Shown: one piece after another, positions 38,338 through 46,803 of the stretch | Layout: every line of letters begins with the position of its first letter | Numbering within the stretch: the first letter of the stretch is position 1 | Assembly (NCBI GenBank): GCA_963205415.1 | Contig: CAUJJS010000032.1 | Span: 1 to 47,777 of the forward strand | Direction of reading: 5' to 3' | Length of the DNA: 47,777 bases | Source: Pseudomonadota bacterium | GTDB taxonomy: Bacteria > Pseudomonadota > Gammaproteobacteria > Xanthomonadales > Xanthomonadaceae | Program-made: the position numbers and the translations under genes | The notes under the pieces: model-generated | What the model saw: only the letters and a program-made list of their open reading frames with translations | Database searches by the model: none | Told to the model about the DNA's origin: nothing

Positions 38338-40233
38338 ATGAAATATCCAGAGTCATTCGATGTCATCGTGGTGGGCGGCGGGCACGCCGGCACCGAAGCC
38401 GCCTTGGCTTCTGCGCGCGCCGGCGCGCGCACCCTGTTACTCAGCCACAACGTCGAAACCATCGGCCAAATGAGCTGCAACCCGGCCATCGGCGGCATCG
38501 GCAAGGGCCATCTGGTCAAGGAAATCGATGCCCTCGGCGGCATCATGGCGCAGGCCGCCGATCGCTCCGGCATCCAGTGGCGCACGCTCAATGCGTCCAA
38601 GGGTCCCGCCGTGCGCGCCACGCGCTGCCAATCGGATCGGGTCTTGTACAAGGCTGCAATCCGGCATGCGGTCGAGCATCAGGTCGGGCTGAGCCTGTTC
38701 CAGCAGCCGGTCGATGACTTGGTGCTGGAAGGCGATCGCGTCATCGGCGTCATCACCCAGATGGGTTTGCGCTTTGATGCGCCCTGCGTGGTGCTGACCG
38801 TCGGCACCTTTCTCGCCGGCAAGATTCACATCGGCCAGACCAATTACGGCGGTGGCCGCGCCGGTGATGCGCCGGCGATGACGCTGGCTGCGCGACTGCG
38901 CGAAATGAGCCTCGGCACGGCGCGACTCAAAACCGGAACGCCACCACGCATCGACGGCCGCAGCATCGATTGGTCGCGGGTCGACATGCAACCCGGCGAC
39001 GAACCACGCCCGGTGTTTTCCTTCCTCGGCAGCCACGCCGATCAGCCCGAACAAGTGAGCTGTGGGATCACCCGCACCAGCGAGCGCACCCACGAAATCA
39101 TTCGAGGCGCGCTGGATCGTTCGCCGCTCTACACCGGCGCGATTCAGGCCGGAGGCCCGCGTTATTGCCCTTCGATTGAAGACAAAGTGGTGCGCTTTGC
39201 CGACAAGGATTCGCATCAAATCTTCATCGAACCCGAAGGCCTCACCACCACCGAAATCTACCCCAACGGCATCTCCACCTCGCTGCCGTTCGATGTGCAA
39301 ATGGAGCTGGTGCGCAGCATCCGGGGCTTCGAACACGCGCACATCACCCGTCCGGGTTATGCCATCGAGTACGACTATTTCGATCCACGCGGGCTCAAGA
39401 CGTCGCTGGAAACCCACGCCATCGCAGGCCTGTACTTCGCCGGCCAAATCAACGGCACCACCGGCTACGAAGAAGCCGCCGCGCAAGGCCTCATCGCCGG
39501 GCTCAATGCCGCACGCGCCGCACGCGGGCTGGAGCCGTGGAGCCCACTGCGCCACGAGGCTTACATCGGCGTGCTGATCGACGACCTCACCACCAACGGC
39601 GTACTGGAACCGTATCGAATGTTCACCTCGCGCGCCGAGTACCGCCTGCACTTGCGCGAAGACAACGCCGACCTTCGCCTGACCGAACGCGGGCACGACT
39701 TGGGTCTGGTCGACGAACACCGCTGGACGAGGTTCTGCACCAAGCGCGAGGCCATCGAACGTGAGCAGGCGCGACTGCAGTCATTGCGCTTGATTCCGGG
39801 CAAGCCATCGACCGAGGAGATCGAACGCGAACTCGACATCGGCATCACCCGCGATGTTTCGGTCGCCGAGCTTTTGCGTCGACCCGAATTGGACTACGCG
39901 CGCCTGACCGCCCTGCCACAACTCGGTCCGGCCGTCCCCGATGCCAAGGTCGCCGAGCAGGTCGAAATCCAGGCCAAGTACGGCGGTTATCTGGAGCGCC
40001 AGCAACAGGATATCGACCGCCAACAGCGCAGCGAGGGCACGGTGATTCCGGCGGATTTTTCCTTTCGTCAGGTATCCGGACTTTCCAACGAGGTCCGTGC
40101 GCGACTGGATGCCAGCCGGCCCGAAACCATCGGCCAGGCCATGCGTGTTTCCGGTGTCACGCCCGCTGCCATCTCACTGCTGCTGGTTCATCTCAAGCGC
40201 CATCGCTCCCAGCCCGCAGCCGACAGCGCCTGA
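38338..40233 (+). CDS. mnmG: tRNA uridine-5-carboxymethylaminomethyl modification enzyme MnmG
   Basis: FAD protein that, with MnmE, makes the wobble modification cmnm5U34 in several tRNAs. 631 residues, the usual length. FAD-binding [17 protein letters not shown] at the N-terminus, the GidA signature [17 protein letters not shown], a second block [34 protein letters not shown], and the C-terminal MnmE-binding helical region ([22 protein letters not shown] split over 580-630). ATG at 38338. Convergent with the UbiA-like gene, 8 bp apart. Confidence 0.97.
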   Translation: MKYPESFDVIVVGGGHAGTEAALASARAGARTLLLSHNVETIGQMSCNPAIGGIGKGHLVKEIDALGGIMAQAADRSGIQWRTLNASKGPAVRATRCQSDRVLYKAAIRHAVEHQVGLSLFQQPVDDLVLEGDRVIGVITQMGLRFDAPCVVLTVGTFLAGKIHIGQTNYGGGRAGDAPAMTLAARLREMSLGTARLKTGTPPRIDGRSIDWSRVDMQPGDEPRPVFSFLGSHADQPEQVSCGITRTSERTHEIIRGALDRSPLYTGAIQAGGPRYCPSIEDKVVRFADKDSHQIFIEPEGLTTTEIYPNGISTSLPFDVQMELVRSIRGFEHAHITRPGYAIEYDYFDPRGLKTSLETHAIAGLYFAGQINGTTGYEEAAAQGLIAGLNAARAARGLEPWSPLRHEAYIGVLIDDLTTNGVLEPYRMFTSRAEYRLHLREDNADLRLTERGHDLGLVDEHRWTRFCTKREAIEREQARLQSLRLIPGKPSTEEIERELDIGITRDVSVAELLRRPELDYARLTALPQLGPAVPDAKVAEQVEIQAKYGGYLERQQQDIDRQQRSEGTVIPADFSFRQVSGLSNEVRARLDASRPETIGQAMRVSGVTPAAISLLLVHLKRHRSQPAADSA

Positions 40234-40241
40234 AGCGGCAA

Positions 40242-41156
40242 TTATCCAGTGGCGGGCACGCTGGATTGCGCAAGGAGCAGCGCCACCAGCACGATCGCGC
40301 CCTGCACCAATCCGAGATGAAAGGCGCGCCGATCGCGCGCAGGTTCGCGCCGGCGTGCCTGCCATGCCGCCCAAAGCGCAACCGCCAGCGCACAGCCCAA
40401 ACCGATGTAATAGCTCGCGCCCCACTGCGCACGCGCACCCACCATCACCAAGGCCCAGTAGCCACATCCCAAGATCAGCAGCTGCGCCACGATGGCGGTC
40501 TCGCCCAACAGGATCGCCATGGACTTGCGCTGCCCTTTTTCGTCGGCCTTGCGTGTCGCCATCGCTTTCCACAGCACGCAGGCCGTCGCCCACAACACGG
40601 CCGCCAGCCACAACAACCAGGCCTCGGCCGAAGGCGCCTGTCCGCTGATTGCCACAAAGGCCACCAGCACACCCGCGCTCATCACCGCTGAGGCATACAC
40701 CTGCGCGAGATAGCTGTGCCGGCGCACCCAGGGCGTCAACGCGGCCAGCACCACGGCAGCCGCCATCCATTGCGCGGCCTGCACACGGCACGCCGCCACC
40801 AGCAGCAAAGCCAGGGCGGCCAGCACCACCACATGCGTCCACGCAACGCTGCGACTGATGCCATTCGCAATGGGCGTGCCGGGTTCAAGCAAGACGGAGG
40901 ACGCAAAACGTGCAGCCACATGCAACATCACGCAGGCCACGACCAAGGCAAGCCCGATCAGCGCGTTGACGCTATCCGGCTGGGCGAGGACCGCACCCCA
41001 CGCCGTTGGCCACAGCACGACCAGACAGTCTTCCGGTTGCTCGTTGCGAAGCACACGCACCAGCGGCTTCAGCCCCATACCCAGCTGCGCCATCAGCCCG
41101 CGCGCCATCGACGCAACGGCAAGCGAACGCGACTGATCCGATGTATGAGGCGACAT
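40242..41156 (-). CDS. UbiA-fold membrane protein without Asp-rich motifs
   Basis: A 304-residue protein with about eight membrane segments. It can be laid along E. coli UbiA almost end to end: VVLWPTAWGAVLA against the UbiA LLWPTYWALWLA block, YLAQVYASAVMS, the AFVAISGQAP segment and KSMAILLG against KSTAILFG. The catalytic motifs are gone: the NDxxDxxxD site reads AARFASSVLLEPG, and the second DxxxD site reads WKAMATRKAD. It is therefore probably not a prenyltransferase. A regulatory, structural or lipid-binding role is inference. Convergent with mnmG and divergent from a small membrane protein. Confidence 0.75.
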   Translation of the reverse strand: MSPHTSDQSRSLAVASMARGLMAQLGMGLKPLVRVLRNEQPEDCLVVLWPTAWGAVLAQPDSVNALIGLALVVACVMLHVAARFASSVLLEPGTPIANGISRSVAWTHVVVLAALALLLVAACRVQAAQWMAAAVVLAALTPWVRRHSYLAQVYASAVMSAGVLVAFVAISGQAPSAEAWLLWLAAVLWATACVLWKAMATRKADEKGQRKSMAILLGETAIVAQLLILGCGYWALVMVGARAQWGASYYIGLGCALAVALWAAWQARRREPARDRRAFHLGLVQGAIVLVALLLAQSSVPATG

Positions 41157-41296
41157 GCTCGTGAAAGTCCTACGAACGCGGAACGGCTGGACTGGAATTA
41201 TCCGCCCTCGGCCCCGATATGGTAGCGGCAGTGGTCACAGCCCGCGCCTTGCAACGTCCTGACCCCTGTCATCCCTCGATTCACAAGGACCACCCC

Positions 41297-41530
41297 ATGA
41301 GCACCGCACAACAAGGCAGCACCGGCAACGTCATCGCCGCACTCTGCAGCCTCTTCATCCCAGGCCTGGGCCAGCTCATCCAGGGCCGCCTGTTGTCGGC
41401 CATGTTCTGGTTCGTATTCGCCTGCGTCGGGTTCGCCATCACTTGGCTACTGACCTTCTCGCTGCTGCCCTTCGGATGGTTCGTGGTGAGCATCTTCGCG
41501 TGCTTGAATGCCGCGCTGTATCGGCGCTGA
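41297..41530 (+). CDS. Small TM2-like membrane protein
   Basis: A 77-residue protein with two hydrophobic segments (about residues 12-24 and 30-70) and the motif FIPGLGQLIQGR, which resembles the loop of TM2-type and related short membrane proteins. Function unknown. ATG at 41297 has AAGGA 8 bp upstream; an earlier in-frame start lacks a site. Confidence 0.75.
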   Translation: MSTAQQGSTGNVIAALCSLFIPGLGQLIQGRLLSAMFWFVFACVGFAITWLLTFSLLPFGWFVVSIFACLNAALYRR

Positions 41531-41598
41531 TCCAGCACCCAAGCGCAGATTCGGCCACGCGGGCTCGATCCGTGGCAAAATGCGCGACTTGCTTGCAT

Positions 41599-41638
41599 GC
41601 GCCTGTAGCTCAGCCGGATAGAGTAGTGGCTTCCGAAG
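41599..41638 (+). pseudogene. 5' half-copy of tRNA-Arg(CCG)
   Basis: 40 bases that match the first 40 bases of the intact tRNA-Arg 83 bp downstream with one difference (T for C in the anticodon stem). The likeness stops right after the anticodon loop; the following bases do not give a T-arm or the acceptor strand. A remnant rather than a working tRNA. Confidence 0.75.
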
Positions 41639-41681
41639 GCACGAGTCGTTGGCGTAATTTGAAGCAAGACAATGGTCATAC

Positions 41682-41758
41682 GCGCCTGTAGCTCAGCCGG
41701 ATAGAGTAGCGGCTTCCGAAGCCGTTGGTCGGGGGTTCGAATCCCTCCAGGCGCGCCA
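41682..41758 (+). tRNA. tRNA-Arg (anticodon CCG)
   Basis: 77 bases folding as a cloverleaf: acceptor GCGCCTG/CAGGCGC, D-arm GCTC/GAGT, anticodon stem GCGGC/GCCGT with loop TTCCGAA (anticodon CCG, reads CGG), T-arm GGGGG/CCCTC with loop TTCGAAT, discriminator G and encoded CCA. It borders the accessory region and is the probable integration site of the island. Confidence 0.95.
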
Positions 41759-41772
41759 AAATCAAGCACTTG

Positions 41773-41806
41773 AGCCCGAATCGGCAATGTCCCTTCGGGC
41801 TTTTTT
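41773..41806 (+). terminator. Rho-independent terminator after tRNA-Arg
   Basis: AGCCCGAA and TTCGGGCT form an 8-bp stem around a 13-nt loop, directly followed by a run of six T. Starts 15 bp after the tRNA. Confidence 0.88.
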
Positions 41807-41913
41807 GTGCCCCGTACTCGGGCCCGGACTTTGCAGAAATGACCACTGGCTTCTCTTGGGCACAGAGAGGGGTTTGGGCACAAATGCCCAAATTGTGCCC
41901 ACGCTGTGCCCAA
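41805..41913. repeat. Cluster of GTGCCCA / TGGGCAC repeats
   Basis: TTGGGCACA at 41856-41864 and 41874-41882, TTGTGCCCA at 41893-41901, TGTGCCCAA at 41905-41913, and a near copy TTGTGCCCC at 41805-41813. Five copies in both orientations within 110 bp just after the tRNA, in the position where integrase arm-type or excisionase sites would lie. The 41914-42178 stretch that follows holds no recognisable gene. Confidence 0.6.
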
Positions 41914-42178
41914 GCCCCTTCCAAGGCATTGAGCCGGCAGAGCTTTTCAGCCACCTTCATCAGGCGCCGAGCGCGCTACCGTACCGGCTGATTCCGGTTT
42001 TGATAGTGTGCGTCTATAGCAGCCGCGCCCAGCCATCTCCCGGGCGGGTGGACAGGGCCGTGGCGCTATACATGGGACTCATGCTTCGAAACCTACAACA
42101 CGCGGCAACGACGCGATTGAGCAAGACCCGTCATCGCACGATAGAGCGCGCCCTTGGGGGCGCCATTGCCACCCAGGA

Positions 42179-42418
42179 TCAGCGGCTCTTGGCCGGCGGA
42201 GTCTCGATGTACTCGAGCAGGTCGCCAGGTGTGCACTCAAGGTATCGGCACAACGCGGAGATGTTCTCCAAGGTGGCGTTGTAGCCGCGCGTGTTTGCGA
42301 TGCGGTTGAGCGTGGCACGCCCAATCCCGGTCTCTTCACTGACTTCATTGAGCGTGATGCGACGCCCCTCGTTGAAGGCCTTGTCATCAAGAAGTGTTCT
42401 GAGCTTTACGCGGATCAT
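42179..42418 (-). CDS. XRE/Cro-type transcriptional regulator
   Basis: A 79-residue DNA-binding protein made of one helix-turn-helix domain: RRITLNEVSEETGIGRATLNRIANTRGYNATLENISALCRYLECTPGDLL, the latter half typical of the HTH_26/YozG type. Probably the element's repressor. It is divergent from the excisionase-like gene over a 121-bp region with repeated GATCAA sites. No clear ribosome site, possibly a weakly translated or leaderless transcript. Confidence 0.88.
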   Translation of the reverse strand: MIRVKLRTLLDDKAFNEGRRITLNEVSEETGIGRATLNRIANTRGYNATLENISALCRYLECTPGDLLEYIETPPAKSR

Positions 42419-42420
42419 GC

Positions 42421-42526
42421 GATCAATACATCTCGTGTTTGATCATTTTATTTCACGGAAAGAATCATGTCTAACTTTGAGGAACGGGCTGGCGGTTGAT
42501 GATTTCCATTGATCAATTTCGATCAA
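42421..42526. promoter_or_regulatory. Divergent control region with GATCAA operators
   Basis: TTGATC-N6-GATCAA at 42509-42526 is a perfect inverted repeat just before the excisionase ribosome site (GGAG at 42528-42531). GATCAA (42421-42426) and TTGATC (42439-42444) form an everted pair just outside the regulator start, and TTGAT recurs at 42495. The layout suits autoregulation by the XRE protein and repression of the excisionase-integrase operon. Confidence 0.55.
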
Positions 42527-42539
42527 CGGAGATACGCAA

Positions 42540-42905
42540 ATGTCCGATACAACCACTTCAATGACGTACTTGACTACTGATGAACTTGCAGCCCGCATCA
42601 AGTACGAAGCCCGCACCATCCGCGATCGACTCAAGGACACTGTGCTTCTTGAGCGGGTCCACTATATCCGGCCGTTTGGTGGTCGCAAGATCCTCTACCT
42701 CTGGGAGGTGATCGAGCGCGACATGGCCCAGGGCAGCATGTCCATGGGCCTGCCTCTGCGCCCGAACCCGCTGAGCAGTACTCAGGGCCCGGAGCCATCC
42801 CGCTCGACCTCCTGCCGTAACCGCGCGCGCTCAACGACGCGGCCGGCCATGGGCAGCCACGCGGGCCCGATTCCGATGGCCTCAGGGGAGGCCTGCCATG
42901 TCTAA
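42540..42905 (+). CDS. Excisionase-like HTH protein
   Basis: 121 residues. Residues 8-65 form a winged-helix/MerR-like DNA-binding module (YLTTDELAARIKYEARTIRDRL, split at the turn, and PFGGRKILYLWEVIERDM) as found in proteins encoded before integrases. The C-terminal 55 residues are Pro/Arg/Ser-rich and may be a linker or read-through. The stop overlaps the integrase start by 8 bp, so the two are coupled. A directionality factor is the likely role. Confidence 0.75.
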   Translation: MSDTTTSMTYLTTDELAARIKYEARTIRDRLKDTVLLERVHYIRPFGGRKILYLWEVIERDMAQGSMSMGLPLRPNPLSSTQGPEPSRSTSCRNRARSTTRPAMGSHAGPIPMASGEACHV

Positions 42906-44127
42906 TGTCCGAGCACGCAAGGACGGGCGGCTGTTCTTCGATTTCTACTACCGCGGCGTACGATGCCGTGAACTGACCAGTCTGCCAGACACCCCCGACA
43001 ATCGCCGAAAGATGGAACGCGCGTTGCGCGTGATCGATGTGGAGATCGCCAATGGCACCTTCGACTACGCACGCACGTTTCCGGGCGGACGCCGGGCCGT
43101 ACACGTGGCCAAGGCTCGTCCTGTCGCCGAACCCCCTGCCTTGAAGCACGCACCGGCGATGGAATCAGACCAACGGTTGCCGACCTTCGCGGAATTCACC
43201 CATGTCTGGAAGGCGGAGAAGGAGATCGAGTGGCGGCACTCCTATCGTGAGACAACCGAATCGGTCCTGTCATTCCACCTGTTGCCAGAATTTGGTGCAT
43301 TGGCGTTGGATGAGATCGACCGTGCTGGGGTGTTGCGCTTTCGCAGCCAGCTTGGCAACGGCACCGACACGCGACAACCGCTTGCGCCCACAACCATCAA
43401 CCGGACCATCGGTCTGCTTCAGGCAATCCTGGAGGAAGCCGAATTGCGGTTTGACCTCCCCAACCCGTGCCGTGGCATCCGCCGCCTAAAGCTGCAACGC
43501 AAGGACATCACCCCGTTCACGGTCGAGGAAATGCAGGCAATCCTCCAACGCGTGCGCGCCGATTACCGCCCGTACCTCACCTTGCGGTTCCTTACCGGCA
43601 TGCGCTCGGGCGAGGCCAATGGCTTGCGGTGGAAGCACGTGGATTTCCAGCGCAGCCAGCTGTGCATCCGCGAAACCCTCAACAGGCGCCGTACCGAGTA
43701 CACCAAGACCGACGGTAGCCAGCGTGAGATCTACATGAGCACGCCCGTGCGCGATGCGCTGCTGGCAATGCGCCCGAAAGGCTATGAGGACAACCCCGCC
43801 GCTTTTGAAGACCAGTACGTCTTCATGACATGCGAGGGCAACCCCATCGACAACGCCAACTTCACCAACCGTGTCTGGAAGCCACTGCTGCGCAATCTCG
43901 GCCTCAAGTACCGCCGCCCGTACGAGATGCGCCACACCTCGGCGACGCTCTGGCTGGCAGCCGGCGAGTCCCCGGAATGGATTGCGCGCCAGTTGGGGCA
44001 TACCACCACCGAGATGCTGTTCCGCACCTACAGCCGTTACGTGCCCGATCTCATCCGCCAGGACGGCAATGCCTTCGATGCCCTGGTCACCGACGTGATC
44101 AACCTGAAAGAGGAGGAACGCGCATGA
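42898..44127 (+). CDS. Tyrosine-type site-specific integrase
   Basis: 409 residues. N-terminal arm-binding domain of the DUF3596 type (residues 1-60, RKDGRLFFDFYYRGVRCRE), a SAM-like core-binding domain (about 95-195) and the catalytic domain: Arg236 in LTGMRSGEANGL, Arg345 in YEMRHTSATL (the first His of the HxxR box is Tyr342, as in related integrases), His368 in QLGHTT and the nucleophile Tyr378 in TYSRY. A GGGGAGG site precedes the ATG at 42898. The stop overlaps the OB/HD gene (ATGA). It probably inserted the element at tRNA-Arg. Confidence 0.95.
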   Translation: MSNVRARKDGRLFFDFYYRGVRCRELTSLPDTPDNRRKMERALRVIDVEIANGTFDYARTFPGGRRAVHVAKARPVAEPPALKHAPAMESDQRLPTFAEFTHVWKAEKEIEWRHSYRETTESVLSFHLLPEFGALALDEIDRAGVLRFRSQLGNGTDTRQPLAPTTINRTIGLLQAILEEAELRFDLPNPCRGIRRLKLQRKDITPFTVEEMQAILQRVRADYRPYLTLRFLTGMRSGEANGLRWKHVDFQRSQLCIRETLNRRRTEYTKTDGSQREIYMSTPVRDALLAMRPKGYEDNPAAFEDQYVFMTCEGNPIDNANFTNRVWKPLLRNLGLKYRRPYEMRHTSATLWLAAGESPEWIARQLGHTTTEMLFRTYSRYVPDLIRQDGNAFDALVTDVINLKEEERA

Positions 44128-44266
44128 GCAAGCCCAACTTGCTGATGCCAACTCCCCTTGGCACGATCACCAGTCTCATGGACAAGATGGGTCAGGAAGG
44201 CCACCAGACTTTTCTGTTGACCCACAGCAGGGAATGCGTCGGGCGCGCCGGCCAACGCCGACTGGA

Positions 44267-44273
44267 ACTGCTT
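44267..44273. repeat. Target site duplication, left copy (ACTGCTT)
   Basis: Seven bases next to the left IS end; the same seven occur at 46797-46803 after the right end. Flanking bases differ. Confidence 0.85.
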
Positions 44274-44286
44274 GGAGATTCCGGTT

Positions 44287-44345
44287 CATGAGAAGCCAGC
44301 ATTCCGGAAGCATGGGAAGCCACGATTCCGGGGCATGGGAAGCCA
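44287..44345 (+). repeat. IS21 left-end terminal repeats (3 units)
   Basis: CATGRGAAGCCA starts at 44287, 44311 and 44334, each preceded by ATTCCGG. The period is 23-24 bp, about two helical turns. These are the expected transposase-binding units. Confidence 0.85.
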
Positions 44346-44399
44346 GTGCGGTGAGGCGGTTGGCGTGGGTCACCCTTGCGGATTTTCCGCGAGGTTCCC

Positions 44400-45935
44400 A
44401 TGGCTCAATCGAGGCTTCTCATGCGACAGATTCGAGAGTTGTTGCGTTTGCATTTTGACGAGGGACTCAGCCAGCGCGTGATCGCGCGTGCGCTGGGTGT
44501 GGTGCGCTCGACCGTGGAGCGGGTGTTGCACAGGTTCGCAGCTTCTGGGCTGACCTGGCCGCCGGATCCGGCGTTGAGCGATGCCGAGTTGGAGCGGCGG
44601 TTGTATCGCGCGGCGGCAGTTACCGGTGCGGTCAAGCACTGCGTGCGTCCGAACTATGCCGAGGTTGCCAGAGAGCTGGCGCGCAAGGGCGTGACGCGGC
44701 GTTTGCTGTGGCAGGAGTATCGCGACCAACACGCCGATGGCATCGGCTACAGCGTGTTCTGCGACGAGCTGGCGGCGTTTCTGGGTGATCGCGATCTGGC
44801 GTATCGGCACGATCATGTGCCGGGCGACAAGGTGTATTTCGATTTCGCCGGCCTCACGCTGCGCTATGGCCATGGCGAGGCGCATGCGGCGCACATCTTC
44901 GTCGCGGCGTTGGGTTGGTCAAACGCGATCTTTGCGTACGCCTATGCCGATGAGACGGCCTTGAGCTGGATCGATGGTCAACAGCGCGCCTTCCGCGCGT
45001 TCGGCGGCGTGACTCGCATCGGCGTGCCGGACAATCCGAAGGCGCTGATCACGCGGGCTGATCACTACGAGCCGACACTCACGGCGGTGTATGCGGATTT
45101 TGCCCGGCACTACGGCCTGATCGTGCTGCCGGCGCGGGTGCGCAAGCCCAAGGACAAGGCGGCGGTCGAAGGCGCGGTCAAGATCGTGGAGATGCGCATC
45201 CTCGCCGCCGCGCGCGATCGTCGTTTCGACGACCTGCCGACGTTGAACGCCTGGCTGGCCGAACAGTTGGCCGAACTCAACGCCGCGCCGTTCCAGAAGC
45301 GCGCAGGTTCCCGTGCGAGTCAGTTGCTTGCTGAGCGCATGCACCTTGCGCCATTGCCGACCACGCCGTTCGAAGCCCCGACCTACCTCAAGCGCAAGGT
45401 CGCGCGCGACTATCACGTCGATGTGCATCGCCAGTACTACAGCGTTCCGTATCAACACGCCGGTCAATGCGTGGAGGTGCGATTGACCAGTGATCACGTC
45501 GAGGTGCTGCGCAACGATAGTCGCATCGCCCTGCATCGACGCGCGCCACAGAACCAGCGCTTCGTCACCGAGGTGGCGCACATGCCCGTGCACCACCGCG
45601 CGTTCCGCGATCCGAAGATCATGCAGCGCGCCGCCGCAATCGGCCCGCAGACCGTGGCGCTGATCGAGACATTGTTCGCCAAGCGACGCCATCCCGAGCA
45701 AGCGATCCGCAGTGCGCAGGGCGTGCTCGCCTTGGTCCGCGATCATGGCGTCGCCGCACTGGAGGCCGCCTGCGCACGCGCCGTGGCGCTCGATGGCATC
45801 GGTTACGAGGCCGTACGCCGCTTGCTGCTCACTGCCAAGGTTCAAGCACCGCTGCCGCTGCCGCCGGTCACGCACGAACACCTGCGCGGCAGCGACTACT
45901 ACCGCACCGCCACGGAGGTCGACCATGTTGCATGA
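44400..45935 (+). CDS. istA: IS21 transposase IstA
   Basis: 511 residues. N-terminal HTH (LSQRVIARALGVVRSTVERVL), RNase H-like core with the DDE triad Asp148 (VYFDFAG), Asp211 (GVPDNPKALI) and Glu257 (KDKAAVEGAVK), and a C-terminal beta domain. The frame is open back to a TTG at 44376; ATG at 44400 gives the normal N-terminus. It overlaps istB by 11 bp. Confidence 0.95.
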   Translation: MAQSRLLMRQIRELLRLHFDEGLSQRVIARALGVVRSTVERVLHRFAASGLTWPPDPALSDAELERRLYRAAAVTGAVKHCVRPNYAEVARELARKGVTRRLLWQEYRDQHADGIGYSVFCDELAAFLGDRDLAYRHDHVPGDKVYFDFAGLTLRYGHGEAHAAHIFVAALGWSNAIFAYAYADETALSWIDGQQRAFRAFGGVTRIGVPDNPKALITRADHYEPTLTAVYADFARHYGLIVLPARVRKPKDKAAVEGAVKIVEMRILAAARDRRFDDLPTLNAWLAEQLAELNAAPFQKRAGSRASQLLAERMHLAPLPTTPFEAPTYLKRKVARDYHVDVHRQYYSVPYQHAGQCVEVRLTSDHVEVLRNDSRIALHRRAPQNQRFVTEVAHMPVHHRAFRDPKIMQRAAAIGPQTVALIETLFAKRRHPEQAIRSAQGVLALVRDHGVAALEAACARAVALDGIGYEAVRRLLLTAKVQAPLPLPPVTHEHLRGSDYYRTATEVDHVA

Positions 45936-46668
45936 ACCCATCCAGCAACAACTCCTGCGTCTGGGTCTGCGTGGCGCGGCTGACACGCTGACCCGACTTC
46001 CGCTGGCCGCCGAGGTCGTCGATGCGCTCGCGCTGCTGCTCGAAGCAGAATGTCTGCATCGCGATACCCTTGCGCAGGCGCGTCGCCTCAAGCTTGCCAA
46101 GCTCGGTCAGCACGCGCACCCGGCCGATGTCGACCTGCGCACTTCACGTGGACTGGGCAAGACCCGCTGGCAGCAACTGCTCGGCTTGAACTGGCTCAAA
46201 CGCCATCAGCACCTGCTGCTGCTCGGTCCCACCGGTATCGGCAAGAGCTACCTCGCCTGTGCACTGGCCAAGGCCGCCATCGATCACAAGTACTCGGTGC
46301 GCTACTTGCGTCTGCCGCGACTGGGTGAAGAACTTGCCCTGCTGCAGGCCCAAGGACGCATCAGCCACTGGCTCAAAACCCTCGCCCGCATCGATGTCCT
46401 GATCCTCGAAGACCTCGGCCTCGTGCCGCTCAGTCCCGGTCAGCAACCGCTCCTGCTCGAACTGCTCGAAGATCGCCACCAGCGTGGCAGCGTCATCGTC
46501 ACCAGCCAGCTTCCGCTCAAACTCTGGCACGGCCAGTTCCACGACCCAACCCTTGCCGATGCCATCCTCGACCGGCTTGTCCACAACGCCGAGATCATCG
46601 AAATGACCGGCGAATCGATGCGCAAGCGCCACACCACCCACGGCGACAAGTCCACCCTCACCGACTAG
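45925..46668 (+). CDS. istB: IS21 helper ATPase IstB
   Basis: 247 residues, AAA+ ATPase that chooses the target and activates IstA. Walker A LLGPTGIGKS (about residues 100-108), Walker B VLILEDLG, sensor I SVIVTSQLP. A GGAGG site precedes the ATG at 45925, which lies inside istA. Confidence 0.96.
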   Translation: MLHEPIQQQLLRLGLRGAADTLTRLPLAAEVVDALALLLEAECLHRDTLAQARRLKLAKLGQHAHPADVDLRTSRGLGKTRWQQLLGLNWLKRHQHLLLLGPTGIGKSYLACALAKAAIDHKYSVRYLRLPRLGEELALLQAQGRISHWLKTLARIDVLILEDLGLVPLSPGQQPLLLELLEDRHQRGSVIVTSQLPLKLWHGQFHDPTLADAILDRLVHNAEIIEMTGESMRKRHTTHGDKSTLTD

Positions 46669-46701
46669 ACTCCACCCACCACGATCAACCCCTCATCTCA
46701 C

Positions 46702-46784
46702 TGGCTTCCCATGCGCCGGAATCGTGGCTTCCCATGGTTCCGGAACAGTGGCCTCCCATGCTTCCGGAACAGTGGCTTCTCATG
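46702..46784 (-). repeat. IS21 right-end terminal repeats (4 units)
   Basis: TGGCYTCYCATG on the plus strand starts at 46702, 46725, 46749 and 46773, inverted relative to the left end and with the same 23-24 bp period. The right end has one more unit than the left. Confidence 0.85.
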
Positions 46785-46796
46785 GGCGGAATATCC

Positions 46797-46803
46797 ACTG
46801 CTT
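46797..46803. repeat. Target site duplication, right copy (ACTGCTT)
   Basis: Matches 44267-44273 exactly; the OB/HD reading frame resumes at 46804. Confidence 0.85.

Larger units (their letters stand above)
44274..46796 (+). mobile_element. IS21-family insertion sequence, complete, 2523 bp
   Basis: Carries istA and istB in the usual overlapping order. The outermost bases are inverted repeats, GGAGATTCCGG at the left and GGATATTCCGC read inward from the right, and are bounded by a 7-bp direct repeat. Inside both ends are several copies of a ~23-bp unit, as usual for IS21 elements. Both genes are intact, so the element looks able to move. Insertion broke the OB/HD gene of the host island. Confidence 0.92.

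Noticed and set aside
37949..38356. Minus-strand frame upstream of mnmG
   Set aside because: No ribosome site or domain, and it overlaps the mnmG start.
41787..42284. Plus-strand frame after tRNA-Arg
   Set aside because: Begins inside the terminator, has no family likeness and overlaps the XRE regulator.
44270..44291. Natural C-terminus LELLGDSGS of the short protein before the IS
   Set aside because: Those last codons are the IS left end itself; the reading frame resumes after the element.
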